Positions 1-6,845 of a stretch of 64,000 bases of DNA are shown here, piece after piece (position 1 is the first letter of the stretch; every line of letters starts with the position of its first letter). Position numbers and translations under genes: made by a program. A model generated the notes under the pieces. The model ran no database searches and was not told where the DNA came from. It saw nothing but the letters and a program-made list of their open reading frames with translations. Origin of the DNA: Deltaproteobacteria bacterium. GTDB lineage: Bacteria; Desulfobacterota; Syntrophia; Syntrophales; UBA5619. Where the stretch lies: the NCBI GenBank assembly GCA_021817825.1, contig JAKAFS010000003.1, positions 22,302 to 86,301 on the forward strand, in the 5' to 3' direction.

Positions 1-465
1 GGCTCGCTCTACTATCACTATGCCCGACTGATCGAAACGCTCTATGGCCTGGAGCGGATCGGCCAGCTGCTGGACGATCCGGAGATCCTGAGCAATGACG
101 TCCGCACGGCCCCCTGGGAAACGCACGTCCCCAGCCAAGGGGTGGGGGTGATCGAGGCCCCCCGGGGCACTCTCTTTCACGACTATAGCACGGACGAAAA
201 CGGCTTGCTCACCCGGGTCAACCTGATCGTGGCCACGGGCAACAACAATTGGGCAATGCATCTGGCCGCAGGACAGGTCGCCAAAACTTACGTGGACGGC
301 ACCAAGCTGACCGAAGGGATGCTCAACCGGGTGGAAGCGGCAATCCGTTGTTACGACCCCTGCCTGTCCTGCTCCACCCATGCCATCGGCCGGATGCCGC
401 TTGAAGTCACCCTCGTCGCCGCCGACGGCGCCATCCTGGACCGGGTGGCGCGGGGAAATGGATAA
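1..465 (+). CDS. mvhA: [NiFe] hydrogenase large subunit, C-terminal part (MvhA-type, group 3)
   Basis: The gene enters from outside the window; 154 residues are visible in frame 1. The end carries the distal nickel-ligand motif DPCLSC followed by STH, where the maturation protease cuts after His; 27 residues follow and would be the removed tail. The DPCLSC-x-TH form and the following text fit group 3 (MvhA/F420-nonreducing-like) enzymes better than group 1. In such enzymes MvhA passes electrons through MvhG and MvhD, often to heterodisulfide-reductase-like flavoproteins in the cytoplasm. Its stop overlaps the next gene by 8 bases, so the two are translationally coupled. The family is secure; the exact subgroup is inferred from the tail only. 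Confidence 0.82.
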   Translation, partial: GSLYYHYARLIETLYGLERIGQLLDDPEILSNDVRTAPWETHVPSQGVGVIEAPRGTLFHDYSTDENGLLTRVNLIVATGNNNWAMHLAAGQVAKTYVDGTKLTEGMLNRVEAAIRCYDPCLSCSTHAIGRMPLEVTLVAADGAILDRVARGNG

Positions 466-1030
466 AGCCGAAGCAATGCGGAAGACCGTTCCCGAAGTGC
501 CTCTCGCCTGCACCTCGCAGCCATCGCTGCCTCGTGCGTTGATTGTCGGATACGGCAATATCGACCGCGCCGACGATGGGATCGCCTTTGAGGTGATCAA
601 CACCCTGCGCCGTCATCAGAGCCGGGCGCCATTGGGCGACGAAGACACGGGTCTCGAAGCGCTTGGCACAGAGATCGATACCGTTTTTCTCTCCCAGCTC
701 ACACCGGAACTCCTGGAGACCCTGCGCGATTACGACCACATCATTTTCGTCGACGCCCACGTCTACCCCGACATCGGCACACTCCACTGCCGGGACATTC
801 TGCCGGAAGGAGCCCCCTCCATCCTGATCCATCACCTCACCCCGGAAATACTCCTGGCGTTCCTCAAGGCCCTTTATGGAAGAGACCCCCTTGGCCACCT
901 GGTTTCCCTGCGCGGCTACGATTTCGATTTTCACCGTCACCTTTCCGCAAAAGCCAAGCGGTGGTCGAAACAGGCGGTCCAGTACATCGAACAATGGCTG
1001 AGCGCCCACGGCCACGGGGAATGGAGATAG
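458..1030 (+). CDS. Hydrogenase maturation protease (HycI/HyaD family)
   Basis: A 190-residue peptidase that would remove the C-terminal extension of the large subunit after nickel insertion. It shows the family's N-terminal glycine motif (VGYGN, then RADDGIAFEV), a central DAH and a conserved HHLTP, which supply the acidic and His residues that sense nickel in HycI. The start is placed at the ATG at 458, inside the last codons of the hydrogenase gene, because an earlier in-frame ATG at 380 lies deep inside that gene. The N-terminal stretch of about 20 residues before the glycine motif is longer than in HycI. Context with the large subunit makes the role clear. Confidence 0.85.
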   Translation: MDKAEAMRKTVPEVPLACTSQPSLPRALIVGYGNIDRADDGIAFEVINTLRRHQSRAPLGDEDTGLEALGTEIDTVFLSQLTPELLETLRDYDHIIFVDAHVYPDIGTLHCRDILPEGAPSILIHHLTPEILLAFLKALYGRDPLGHLVSLRGYDFDFHRHLSAKAKRWSKQAVQYIEQWLSAHGHGEWR

Positions 1031-1331
1031 GAAGATTCAGCCATCGGGACAGAAGGGCCGGCGACGCCTGCATACCTTCAAGCCCAACAGCCGCCTACAG
1101 AAATATCGTCTGACCGACAAGGGTCGCCAGTGGCTGGCGCAAAAGGGGGGATTGGTCGCCCAATACCCTAAAAATATTCAGAATGAACTTGTGCCCCCAA
1201 GAAAGATCGGTGCCGGATTCGAGCGGTACAACAGGGTGGACGGGAACGATGCCCTTGACGTCTACAGGCGGCTTGAGGAATTCCTGACACCGAGCGGGCC
1301 GGTGCAGGAAGTTACTGCAATAGTACTGTAG
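1002..1331 (+). pseudogene. Unrecognised reading frame without a usable start, possible winged-helix remnant
   Basis: The frame is open from a TGA at 999 to a TAG at 1329-1331 and has no ATG, GTG or TTG near its beginning. It would give about 100 residues containing KYRLTDKGRQWLAQ, which resembles the wing region of winged-helix regulators (the 'RLTDKG' text), followed by a charged tail with DVYRRLEEFL. Codon use looks like coding DNA, so this is probably the 3' end of a gene whose 5' end was lost when it joined the hydrogenase protease. A non-canonical start is a less likely alternative. No function is claimed. Confidence 0.3.
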
Positions 1332-1344
1332 AGCCCTTTTGGGC

Positions 1345-1370
1345 AATAAAAAAGGGACCCGTAAGTCCCT
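1345..1370 (-). terminator. Rho-independent terminator behind the tRNA fragment
   Basis: On the minus strand AGGGAC, a six-base loop and GTCCCT are followed by a run of six T residues. It stands directly after the 3' end of the half tRNA-Met, as a terminator would in an intact tRNA gene, which suggests that the 3' part of a tRNA gene and its terminator were moved or copied here together. Confidence 0.6.
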
Positions 1371-1379
1371 GATTTTGTT

Positions 1380-1424
1380 TGGTAGCGGGGAGAGGATTCG
1401 AACCTCTGACCTTTGGGTTATGAG
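1380..1424 (-). tRNA. Partial tRNA-Met: 3' half from anticodon loop to CCA, probable attachment-site scar
   Basis: On the minus strand the text begins in the anticodon loop (CTCATAAC, anticodon CAU), runs through a variable loop and the T-arm text GGTTCGAATCC, and ends in ACCA. No 5' half follows on the other side of 1424: the neighbouring bases cannot pair with the acceptor strand. A tRNA half running from anticodon loop to 3' end is the classic footprint left by tyrosine-recombinase elements that integrate in tRNA genes. It cannot make a working tRNA by itself. Confidence 0.75.
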
Positions 1425-1541
1425 ACGGATGAAACGGATAAAGCAACATAAACGACATTTGAGATTACCACCACAAATTAAGGGCTTGAGCTTATTTCTT
1501 AGAAATGACTATAACACAGAAAAAAGCCCTTTTGAAGGGGT

Positions 1542-1563
1542 TCCGTTAGAAATCCGTTAGAAA
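1542..1563. repeat. Tandem 11-bp repeat next to the tRNA scar
   Basis: TCCGTTAGAAA occurs twice head to tail without a spacer, in AT-rich DNA unlike its GC-rich surroundings. Short direct repeats beside a tRNA 3' end are common as arm-binding sites of tyrosine recombinases, so it may belong to the same lost element. No integrase frame is visible between 1425 and 1848. Confidence 0.45.
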
Positions 1564-1631
1564 GATTTTGACGGTAAGAACGTTCCGAAGCATTCGGAAC
1601 CTGGTCCAAAAAATAAGCGACGGCCCGCAAC

Positions 1632-1670
1632 AAAAAAGGCATCCCGATGGGTTTTTCGGGGTGCCTTTTT
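1632..1670. terminator. Bidirectional Rho-independent terminator
   Basis: A hairpin with arms around GGCATCCCGA and TCGGGGTGCC is flanked by an A-run on the left and a T-run on the right, so it can end transcription in both directions. It isolates the tRNA scar from the toxin-antitoxin pair. Confidence 0.75.
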
Positions 1671-1848
1671 CATGTCCAGATCACTTCCCCTGCGAGGGAG
1701 TGAAGATCGTCGGAAGAATCCCAGCCCCCTCCCCTGCCTGAGGACTGTGGCACCGAGTGCGGTAATCCGTTCGAAAGCGACGAGGTCTTCTTTGCTAATG
1801 CAAAAGTAGCATAATGATGATATATTGACCCAGAAGGAGGTGAAGATC

Positions 1849-2049
1849 ATGAAAATTTACTCCACGGTCGTTTCCGGCAAGGAGGTCAGCAAGTTCATCC
1901 GGATTCCCGATGAGTTCAAGGAGACGGAACTGAATGTCGTCGTGCGCCCTGTGCGGAAGAAGAAGGAGCGTTTTGCCGGGCTGTTCATGAATCCCGTTCG
2001 GGTTAAAAGGGTATCCATTCCCTCCAAGGACGAAATCCATGAACGATAG
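1849..2049 (+). CDS. Antitoxin of a type II toxin-antitoxin pair
   Basis: A 66-residue protein encoded just ahead of a PIN-domain toxin. The start is the ATG at 1849 with a strong AGGAGG eight bases upstream; an earlier in-frame TTG at 1825 has no ribosome site. The first half (MKIYSTVVSGKEVSKFIRIPDEF) suggests a short swapped-hairpin or ribbon-like DNA-binding fold, and the basic second half (RKKKERFAG) would be the toxin-binding tail. It overlaps the toxin gene by 11 bases. Function follows mainly from position and size; no named antitoxin family was recognised with certainty. The A/T-rich upstream text GCTAATGC...GTAGCATAAT may be its autoregulatory operator. Confidence 0.65.
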   Translation: MKIYSTVVSGKEVSKFIRIPDEFKETELNVVVRPVRKKKERFAGLFMNPVRVKRVSIPSKDEIHER

Positions 2050-2464
2050 CCGTGTCTTTCTGGACACCAACATCTTCCTCTATGCCGCGCTGGAAGACGA
2101 TTTTCAACAGGGGAAGAGGACGGACGCCGTCAATCTGCTGAAGGGCCTCAATGACAAGCTTGTCTACGTCAATACCCAGGTCCTCAATGAGTTCTACAGC
2201 GTCATGCTGCGCCATGGGGCAAGCGACGATGCGATCCGGGACCGTCCCGACGCGATCATCGGGGAAACAAAGGTCTCCGTGATCACGGTCAAGACAATCA
2301 AGCGCTGTTGGGACATCAGGATGAAATACCATTACAACTACTGGGACTGCCTCATCCTGGCGTCGGCCCTAGAGCACGATTGCGACATTCTCTATACCGA
2401 GGATCTTCAGAACGGCCAAATCCTCGAAAAATCCCTGAAGATCGTCAACCCCTTCGCCCCGTAA
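2039..2464 (+). CDS. vapC: PIN-domain ribonuclease toxin (VapC type)
   Basis: A 141-residue PIN-domain protein. The four acidic positions expected of PIN nucleases are visible: FLDTNI near residue 8, LNEFY near 50, YWDCLILASA near 101 and LYTEDL near 119. These bind the divalent metal that cuts RNA, usually tRNA or rRNA. The gene begins inside the antitoxin gene, the usual arrangement that keeps the toxin neutralised. It lies next to a tRNA-borne integration scar, a frequent place for such stabilisation modules. Confidence 0.85.
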   Translation: MNDSRVFLDTNIFLYAALEDDFQQGKRTDAVNLLKGLNDKLVYVNTQVLNEFYSVMLRHGASDDAIRDRPDAIIGETKVSVITVKTIKRCWDIRMKYHYNYWDCLILASALEHDCDILYTEDLQNGQILEKSLKIVNPFAP

Positions 2465-2638
2465 CCTCCTCCTTCTTTCCCGCTGATCCTCACCACAAAA
2501 AAATCAAAAGCCATGGCCGCATTAATCCTCTCTGCGCGGCTGTTATGCTGGGTGATGTGATCCTTCGGAACTACCCTTCCCCTACCTCGCGCTCGTCGTG
2601 TTGTTGGTTTTCGCCTTGTGCACCTCTTTTTATATCAG

Positions 2639-2704
2639 CCCCGCTGCAAGGCGGCTCCGAGTAGTTGCGGAAACGCCGGGAGCGGGGAAAGAGGCGGAAC
2701 GCCG
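2639..2704. repeat. 66-bp hairpin repeat, copy 1
   Basis: Starts with CCCCGCT and closes with AGCGGGG at 2681-2687, then an identical tail GGAAAGAGGCGGAACGCCG whose last part is a small hairpin. A second copy of exactly the same length lies at 61946-62011. The outer and tail stems are identical in both copies, while the interior is diverged but still keeps GGCG...CGCC. It stands about 80 bases before the long GC-rich repeat. Confidence 0.6.
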
Positions 2705-2781
2705 ATACGAATCAGCCCTGCTTCAAGTTGAGCCAACCCGCCCTGCCCTATCGGAACAACGCCTCGATGGTTGTCTTTTTG

Positions 2782-3905
2782 ATCTTTTGACCTGGGTTTT
2801 CGGAGCGCCCGGCCGGACGGACCCGGCCACAGGGCGGGACCGTCCGGCGCCCTGGAATCCGCGCAGCGGTTTCGAGGGCGAGGGCTCGAATCAGGGAGAC
2901 GTGTCTCGACCGGAGCGAAGCGGAGGGCGAGTCACGGCGACCGAAAAGAAACTGATCGCCCGCGGCCGCCTGTCTCCGACGCAGGAGGGGACAGGCGGTT
3001 TAGCGGGCCACCTCGGCGCAGGAGGCGCAGCGTCCGTGGTTTTGCGGCGCGGAGCCGACTGCGCAAAAGCCCGAGGACCGGCAGTCCGAGCGCAGCGAGG
3101 TCTGCCGGGACCGGACAAAGAGAAGAAAACCGGAGGGCCTAGGCAGTCAGCGCGCAGCGCCTGTCTGCCGACGGCCCGGAGCACCAAGCAAAGGCGGCCG
3201 AGCGGAGCGTCCGCGGGGTTATGCGGTCGCGGAGCCGGACGCAACGCCCGAGGACCGGCAGTCTGAGCGCAGCGAAGTCTGCCGGGACCGGGCAAGGGAA
3301 AGTACCGAATGCCGGAGGGGCGGGCCGGTCGCCGCGCAGCGGCCGTCCGGCCTGGCCCGGAGGCAAGGAGGGAGCCCCCTGGGGCGGACGGGTGCGGTGG
3401 CAAGCGGCCGAAGGGGCGGCGCGGAGCGCAGCGCAGCCCGGCCACGACGGACGATGGCGACCGCGAGGGAGGGCCGGGGAGAAAGACGCGGCAGGCGGTG
3501 CACCAAGCCGGCAGGGAGCGACGCCTCGGCGCGACCCCGGCGACTGCAACGACAGCCGCCTACCGAACAGATCAGTGAAACGAGCACGCAGAGCCAGCCG
3601 AGCCGGTTGCGCACAAAGCATGCGGCCGGGAAATAAAACACCGCGCGAGGATCAGCAAGGGCGGTGCCGGACCTGGGGCAGAGGAAAGGGCCGGCGACGC
3701 CCTTGCCCGAGTGCGGAAGGGAAAGATGCAGGCGGCGTGACAGGGCTGGGGCAGAGGAATGCCCTGGCGCGCCGCCTGCCTACCGCCTGATGGGGTGGCG
3801 GGCGGGAATTCCCCCTCCGGGGGAGACAGGGGGGGAGAGGGAAAGCTGCAAGGGACGTGACGGCCGGACTTATGGCCGGCGCGGCCCTTGCCTACCCTTT
3901 AGTGG
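2782..3905 (+). repeat. Long GC-rich, hairpin-dense repeat (copy A), candidate large structured RNA
   Basis: About 1.1 kb of very GC-rich DNA that recurs at 57125 (short) and 63084 (cut by the window end). It begins near ATCTTTTGACCTG and continues as a chain of inverted repeats. The copies differ by paired changes: stem GGCCGG/CCGGCC here (2811-2828) is GGTCGA/TCGACC in copy C with the same ACGGAC loop, and CCGCCTGTC/GACAGGCGG (2966-2998) becomes CAGCCTGTC/GACAGGCTG. Open frames on both strands all have skewed Arg/Gly/Ala/Pro composition and no family signature, so I do not call genes here. The strand given is the one on which the three copies are oriented; transcription is not proven. Bases 3906-4147, after it, hold nothing recognisable. 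Confidence 0.75.
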
Positions 3906-4147
3906 TGGCGATCCAAGAGTTGAGAATCACCATTGATGGCCGTCGCCTACACTTATGTCGATCTGGCCCGGTAGGGTATCGGGCGCCAATCACAGGATGC
4001 TTGTATTCACGTTTCGCTTTGGGCAGGCTCTGTATAGATTCCACAAATTGCCTCCCGTCCTGTAAACTTTGAGCGGTCCACAGCCGGGAGGTTCTCTTAC
4101 CGGCGCTGTCACACGCTACGCGCCCCCCGGCGGGGCAGGAGAAATTA

Positions 4148-4792
4148 TTATTTCTCGCAGTAAGTCTTGAAAAGCGCTCGGCGAAGGTGGTCGGCATACA
4201 ATACAGCTGCCGGATTGTGACCCGTAACCCTATCCTTGACGATAAGCGTAGAAACCGGGGCTTTCGACTTCTGCGTGAAAAGGATATCGTGGCCCAGGCA
4301 CAAGCCCAGGAGATAATTCAATTGCGTGCCCTCCTGGTTGCAGATCTCCGCCTGCGCAATCGGGTTGCAGGTGAGTCCATGATTGTCCTTGGTGGCGAAT
4401 TTGACGCCCCGTTCTTCCGGAGAGACCTTGCCTATCTGGCAGGCGATAGAAACCACCTCAAATCCTGCCCCTGTGAACAGCTTCGTGATCAACCCCAGTT
4501 CCCCAATCAAGCCTACGCAGGAGGCAAGGCCAATCTTCTTTAGCTTCAGCTCCTTGGCGAACTCGATGGCCTCCCTGACACGGGGCCATTTTTCGTAACC
4601 GCTCTGGATCACCTTTGCGGCGGCACGGTAGATCTCAAGATTCTCCGGGGTGGCATATTCCTTCTTTGTGGATTCGAGGGCATCCCGGAATCCGGTGGCG
4701 GCACACCAATCAGGAATGCCCTCAGGATAGTTTTTTTTGCAATCGAATTTGGTACAGGAACCACAGAGGATGCTATTTTTTTCTTTTGCCAC
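4148..4792 (-). CDS. DUF1847 protein, cysteine-rich putative metal-binding (first copy)
   Basis: A 214-residue protein of the DUF1847 family. The N-terminus carries Cys10, Cys13, Cys18 and Cys30 as in a metal or Fe-S site, and the body has GLASCVGLIGELG and the family text LLGLCLGHD. The start is placed at the GTG at 4790-4792: the ATG at 4808 is itself followed by AAGGAGG, which makes a good ribosome site eight bases before that GTG. A paralogue lies at 6846. The biochemical role of DUF1847 is unknown; the Cys pattern and the nearby CsoR-family repressor, CGGC protein and rhodanese suggest metal or sulfane-sulfur handling, which is inference only. Confidence 0.8.
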   Translation of the reverse strand: MAKEKNSILCGSCTKFDCKKNYPEGIPDWCAATGFRDALESTKKEYATPENLEIYRAAAKVIQSGYEKWPRVREAIEFAKELKLKKIGLASCVGLIGELGLITKLFTGAGFEVVSIACQIGKVSPEERGVKFATKDNHGLTCNPIAQAEICNQEGTQLNYLLGLCLGHDILFTQKSKAPVSTLIVKDRVTGHNPAAVLYADHLRRALFKTYCEK

Positions 4793-4904
4793 GCTAACGA
4801 CCTCCTTCATTTATTACCGTTTTATACTCCAATTGAAAACCCTTCAGGAAACATCGACGGTTCAGATTTCAACATCTTTTTCATCTCGTTCCTCCTTTTT
4901 CCGG

Positions 4905-5183
4905 TCATGCCATGTCGATATACCGGGAAAGGGCCTTCTGGAATTCTCTGATTTTCCCTTCCTGGTTGGTTTCGAGTATTTTAGGTACCTCTGCCAGGCA
5001 CTGGTTGAAGTAGACGCGGACAACCTGCACACCTGCCTTCTTGACGGCAGCAGTAACTGCGGAAACCTGGATCAGGATGTCAAGACAGGGTGCTTCTTTC
5101 TCCACCAACTTCTCCAGCCCGCGGATCTGTCCCTCGATTCTTTTGAGGCGGTTCACGATCGCCTTTCGGTTTTCTGTCTCCAT
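4905..5183 (-). CDS. CsoR/FrmR-family transcriptional repressor
   Basis: A 92-residue, all-helical DUF156 repressor. Cys33 (APCLDIL) and Cys62 (YFNQCL) match the two ligand cysteines of the family, but the position four residues before the second Cys, a His copper ligand in CsoR, is Tyr58. Loss of that His with both cysteines kept is the pattern of persulfide-sensing CstR-type members, so a reactive-sulfur sensor is more likely than a copper sensor. ATG 5183 is preferred over GTG 5192 because GGTGG precedes it at good distance. It probably controls its own promoter and perhaps the DUF1847 gene downstream, about 110 bases away on the same strand. Confidence 0.85.
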   Translation of the reverse strand: METENRKAIVNRLKRIEGQIRGLEKLVEKEAPCLDILIQVSAVTAAVKKAGVQVVRVYFNQCLAEVPKILETNQEGKIREFQKALSRYIDMA

Positions 5184-5208
5184 ATATACCACCGATTTGT
5201 CAAGATGC

Positions 5209-5219
5209 CGTATTATACG
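5209..5219 (-). promoter_or_regulatory. Palindrome with embedded -10-like TATAAT ahead of the CsoR-family gene
   Basis: CGTATTATACG is a perfect 11-bp palindrome 26 bases before the repressor start. On the minus strand it contains TATAAT, so a repressor bound here would cover a -10 element. It also faces the divergent GlcG-like gene. Assigning it to the CsoR-family protein is inference. Confidence 0.4.
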
Positions 5220-5281
5220 TATGTCACCACGCCATTGGCTCTCTCCGGAAAGATATCAAGGGAAATCCAGGGAAATATCCT

Positions 5282-5293
5282 TTGACACGTCAA
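5282..5293 (+). promoter_or_regulatory. Inverted repeat upstream of the GlcG-like gene
   Basis: TTGAC-AC-GTCAA lies about 80 bases before the GlcG-like start at 5372. Half-sites resemble Crp/Fnr half-sites but the two-base spacer is wrong for that family. It may be an operator of unknown ownership. Confidence 0.25.
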
Positions 5294-5371
5294 GGCACCC
5301 CTCCTATACTTCCCGTGTCTCAACAGTGTTTCTACAGGAATCGAATAAAAATCCATGCAGGGAGGACGGGT

Positions 5372-5809
5372 ATGTACACGATTCTGACGATCGGGCTGGA
5401 GGAAGCGCGCCGGGTGGTCGAAGCGGCCATAGAGAAAGCATCCGAGATGCCGGAAATGCCGATGACGGTGGCCGTGGTGGATCGTGCCGGCGACACCGTC
5501 TATCTGGTGAGGCAGGACGGCGCGAGTTCCCTGACGGTCCGCATGGCCATCAACAAAGCCCGAACCGCAGTCATGCTTACGATGGATACAAAGAACCTCC
5601 GGACCGAGCTCGCCGGCGAAGGTCTTTCGGTTGACGAATTCATCGATCCGCTGATGACCTCGATCCCCGGGGGGATCTGTCTGCGGACGGCGGATGGAAC
5701 GGTCGTCGGAGCGATCGGGACCAGCGGACGGCGGCCTCCTGCCAAAGACAGGGACCAGGAAGTGGCGTTGGTCGGGGCTCGCGCCTTCCAGCAATTCCAA
5801 GGACAATGA
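5372..5809 (+). CDS. GlcG/HbpS-family protein (DUF336)
   Basis: A 145-residue single-domain protein of the GlcG/HbpS fold. Recognisable parts are the N-terminal helix, MTVAVVDRAGDTVYLVRQDG, the central KARTA and the end with IPGGICLR...VGAIGTSG. Relatives bind haem or cobalamin-like cofactors or serve as sensory partners, and some stand beside glycolate or diol dehydratase genes. The ATG at 5372 has GGGAGG eight bases before it. It is transcribed away from the CsoR-family gene; the following MBL gene is convergent. The ligand cannot be told from sequence. Confidence 0.8.
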   Translation: MYTILTIGLEEARRVVEAAIEKASEMPEMPMTVAVVDRAGDTVYLVRQDGASSLTVRMAINKARTAVMLTMDTKNLRTELAGEGLSVDEFIDPLMTSIPGGICLRTADGTVVGAIGTSGRRPPAKDRDQEVALVGARAFQQFQGQ

Positions 5810-5944
5810 GCCACACCGGCCGACGGCCTTTTGCATGAGGTAAACGTCCTTCACGCCACCCTCCCGGCGATTGACTTGGGTGTCGGCATCCCGGAAAACT
5901 GCACCGAATCCGGCCTGACTCTTAGCACTGAACGCTGTCCGCAT

Positions 5945-6781
5945 TTACGCCTCGAACACCGCGCCGACCTTGCAGAAGACGAACCGGTCCCCGAACTCCT
6001 GGGCCATCCGGACGGCCGCCTTCATCCCCGTGCAGTGCGAGACACCGAGGCAGCCGATGGACATCGCCTTCAGATCGCGGATGCTCTCCTCCCGCTGCGC
6101 ATCCCCGAGCATGCCCAGGTGAGTCCCGCCAAAGACGGTGTGGATCCGAGTTTCGCCGGTCTGTTGCATCGCGTAGCGCAGGGTATTGACGATCCCGGCA
6201 TGGGCGCATCCCAGGATCACGAAGAGTCCGCCCTCGGCGCGGATAACCACCGAGAGATCCTCATCGAGCGGGTCCTGAATGAAACCCTCTCCCTGCCGGA
6301 CCAGCGACTTCGGGTCCCCGAGTTCATAGGAGGACGTCCGGGGCACGGCGCCGGTGAGCCAGAGGCCGGGGACGATCTCCCGGAATGCCGCATTCAGATC
6401 GAAGCAGGCCCCCTTGCCCTCCAGGATCTCACGCCGGAAGGGAATGCCGCTGTTGCGGAGCAAACCGCCATTCTGTTGTCGATAGCTGTCCTTGAAGAGG
6501 CCGGGGTGGGCGTAAATCGGTATCGGACGTCTTAGGTATTCGAGTACCTCCAAAAGCCCGCCGGTATGGTCGTGGTGGTGGTGACTCAGGATGATCCCGA
6601 GGATCGAATCCAGATCAACCCCCAGGACTCGGGCATTGTTCACGATGATCTTGCCGGCCCCCGTGTCCAGCAGATAGTTTCCCTGGTCGGTCTCCAGGAA
6701 AACGGCCCAACCGTGCTGGGCCAGGACCCCGTTGATGCCGAAGGCATAGTTGTCGACCAGCACCGTCGCTTTGACTTTCAT
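5945..6781 (-). CDS. MBL-fold metallohydrolase (dihydropterin phosphate synthase-like group)
   Basis: A 278-residue metallo-beta-lactamase-fold protein. The zinc motif SHHHHDHTGG is near residue 66, then GCAHAGIVN near 190 and GVSHCTGMKA near 248 complete the ligand set. The overall text and the long N-terminal part before the motif fit the group annotated as 7,8-dihydropterin-6-methyl-aminobenzene phosphate synthase-like, whose members in bacteria are mostly of unknown substrate. It follows the second DUF1847 gene on the same strand with about 65 bases between, so the two may be co-transcribed. The true substrate is not known. Confidence 0.82.
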   Translation of the reverse strand: MKVKATVLVDNYAFGINGVLAQHGWAVFLETDQGNYLLDTGAGKIIVNNARVLGVDLDSILGIILSHHHHDHTGGLLEVLEYLRRPIPIYAHPGLFKDSYRQQNGGLLRNSGIPFRREILEGKGACFDLNAAFREIVPGLWLTGAVPRTSSYELGDPKSLVRQGEGFIQDPLDEDLSVVIRAEGGLFVILGCAHAGIVNTLRYAMQQTGETRIHTVFGGTHLGMLGDAQREESIRDLKAMSIGCLGVSHCTGMKAAVRMAQEFGDRFVFCKVGAVFEA

Positions 6782-6845
6782 TCCCCCACCTCCCGTTGAA
6801 TGCCGATAGGGCGACTCCCCGACCGTCGTCCTCTACAGCTATGTG

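Noticed and set aside
1339-1560. Plus-strand frame with GSGERIRTSDLWVM
   Set aside because: This text is the well-known artefact of translating the reverse complement of a tRNA 3' half; the DNA is a partial tRNA-Met.
1749-1764. TGGCAC text upstream of the antitoxin gene as sigma-54 promoter
   Set aside because: The -12 half (TTGC) is not at the required distance of five bases.
2598-3790. Several long open frames on both strands in repeat copy A (up to about 220 codons)
   Set aside because: They arise from high GC with few stop codons; proteins are Arg/Gly/Ala/Pro-rich, overlap each other in many frames and show no domain. Base changes between copies preserve stems, not codons.
5282-5293. 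TTGACACGTCAA before the GlcG-like gene as Fnr site
   Set aside because: Spacer is two bases instead of four; kept only as an unassigned inverted repeat.
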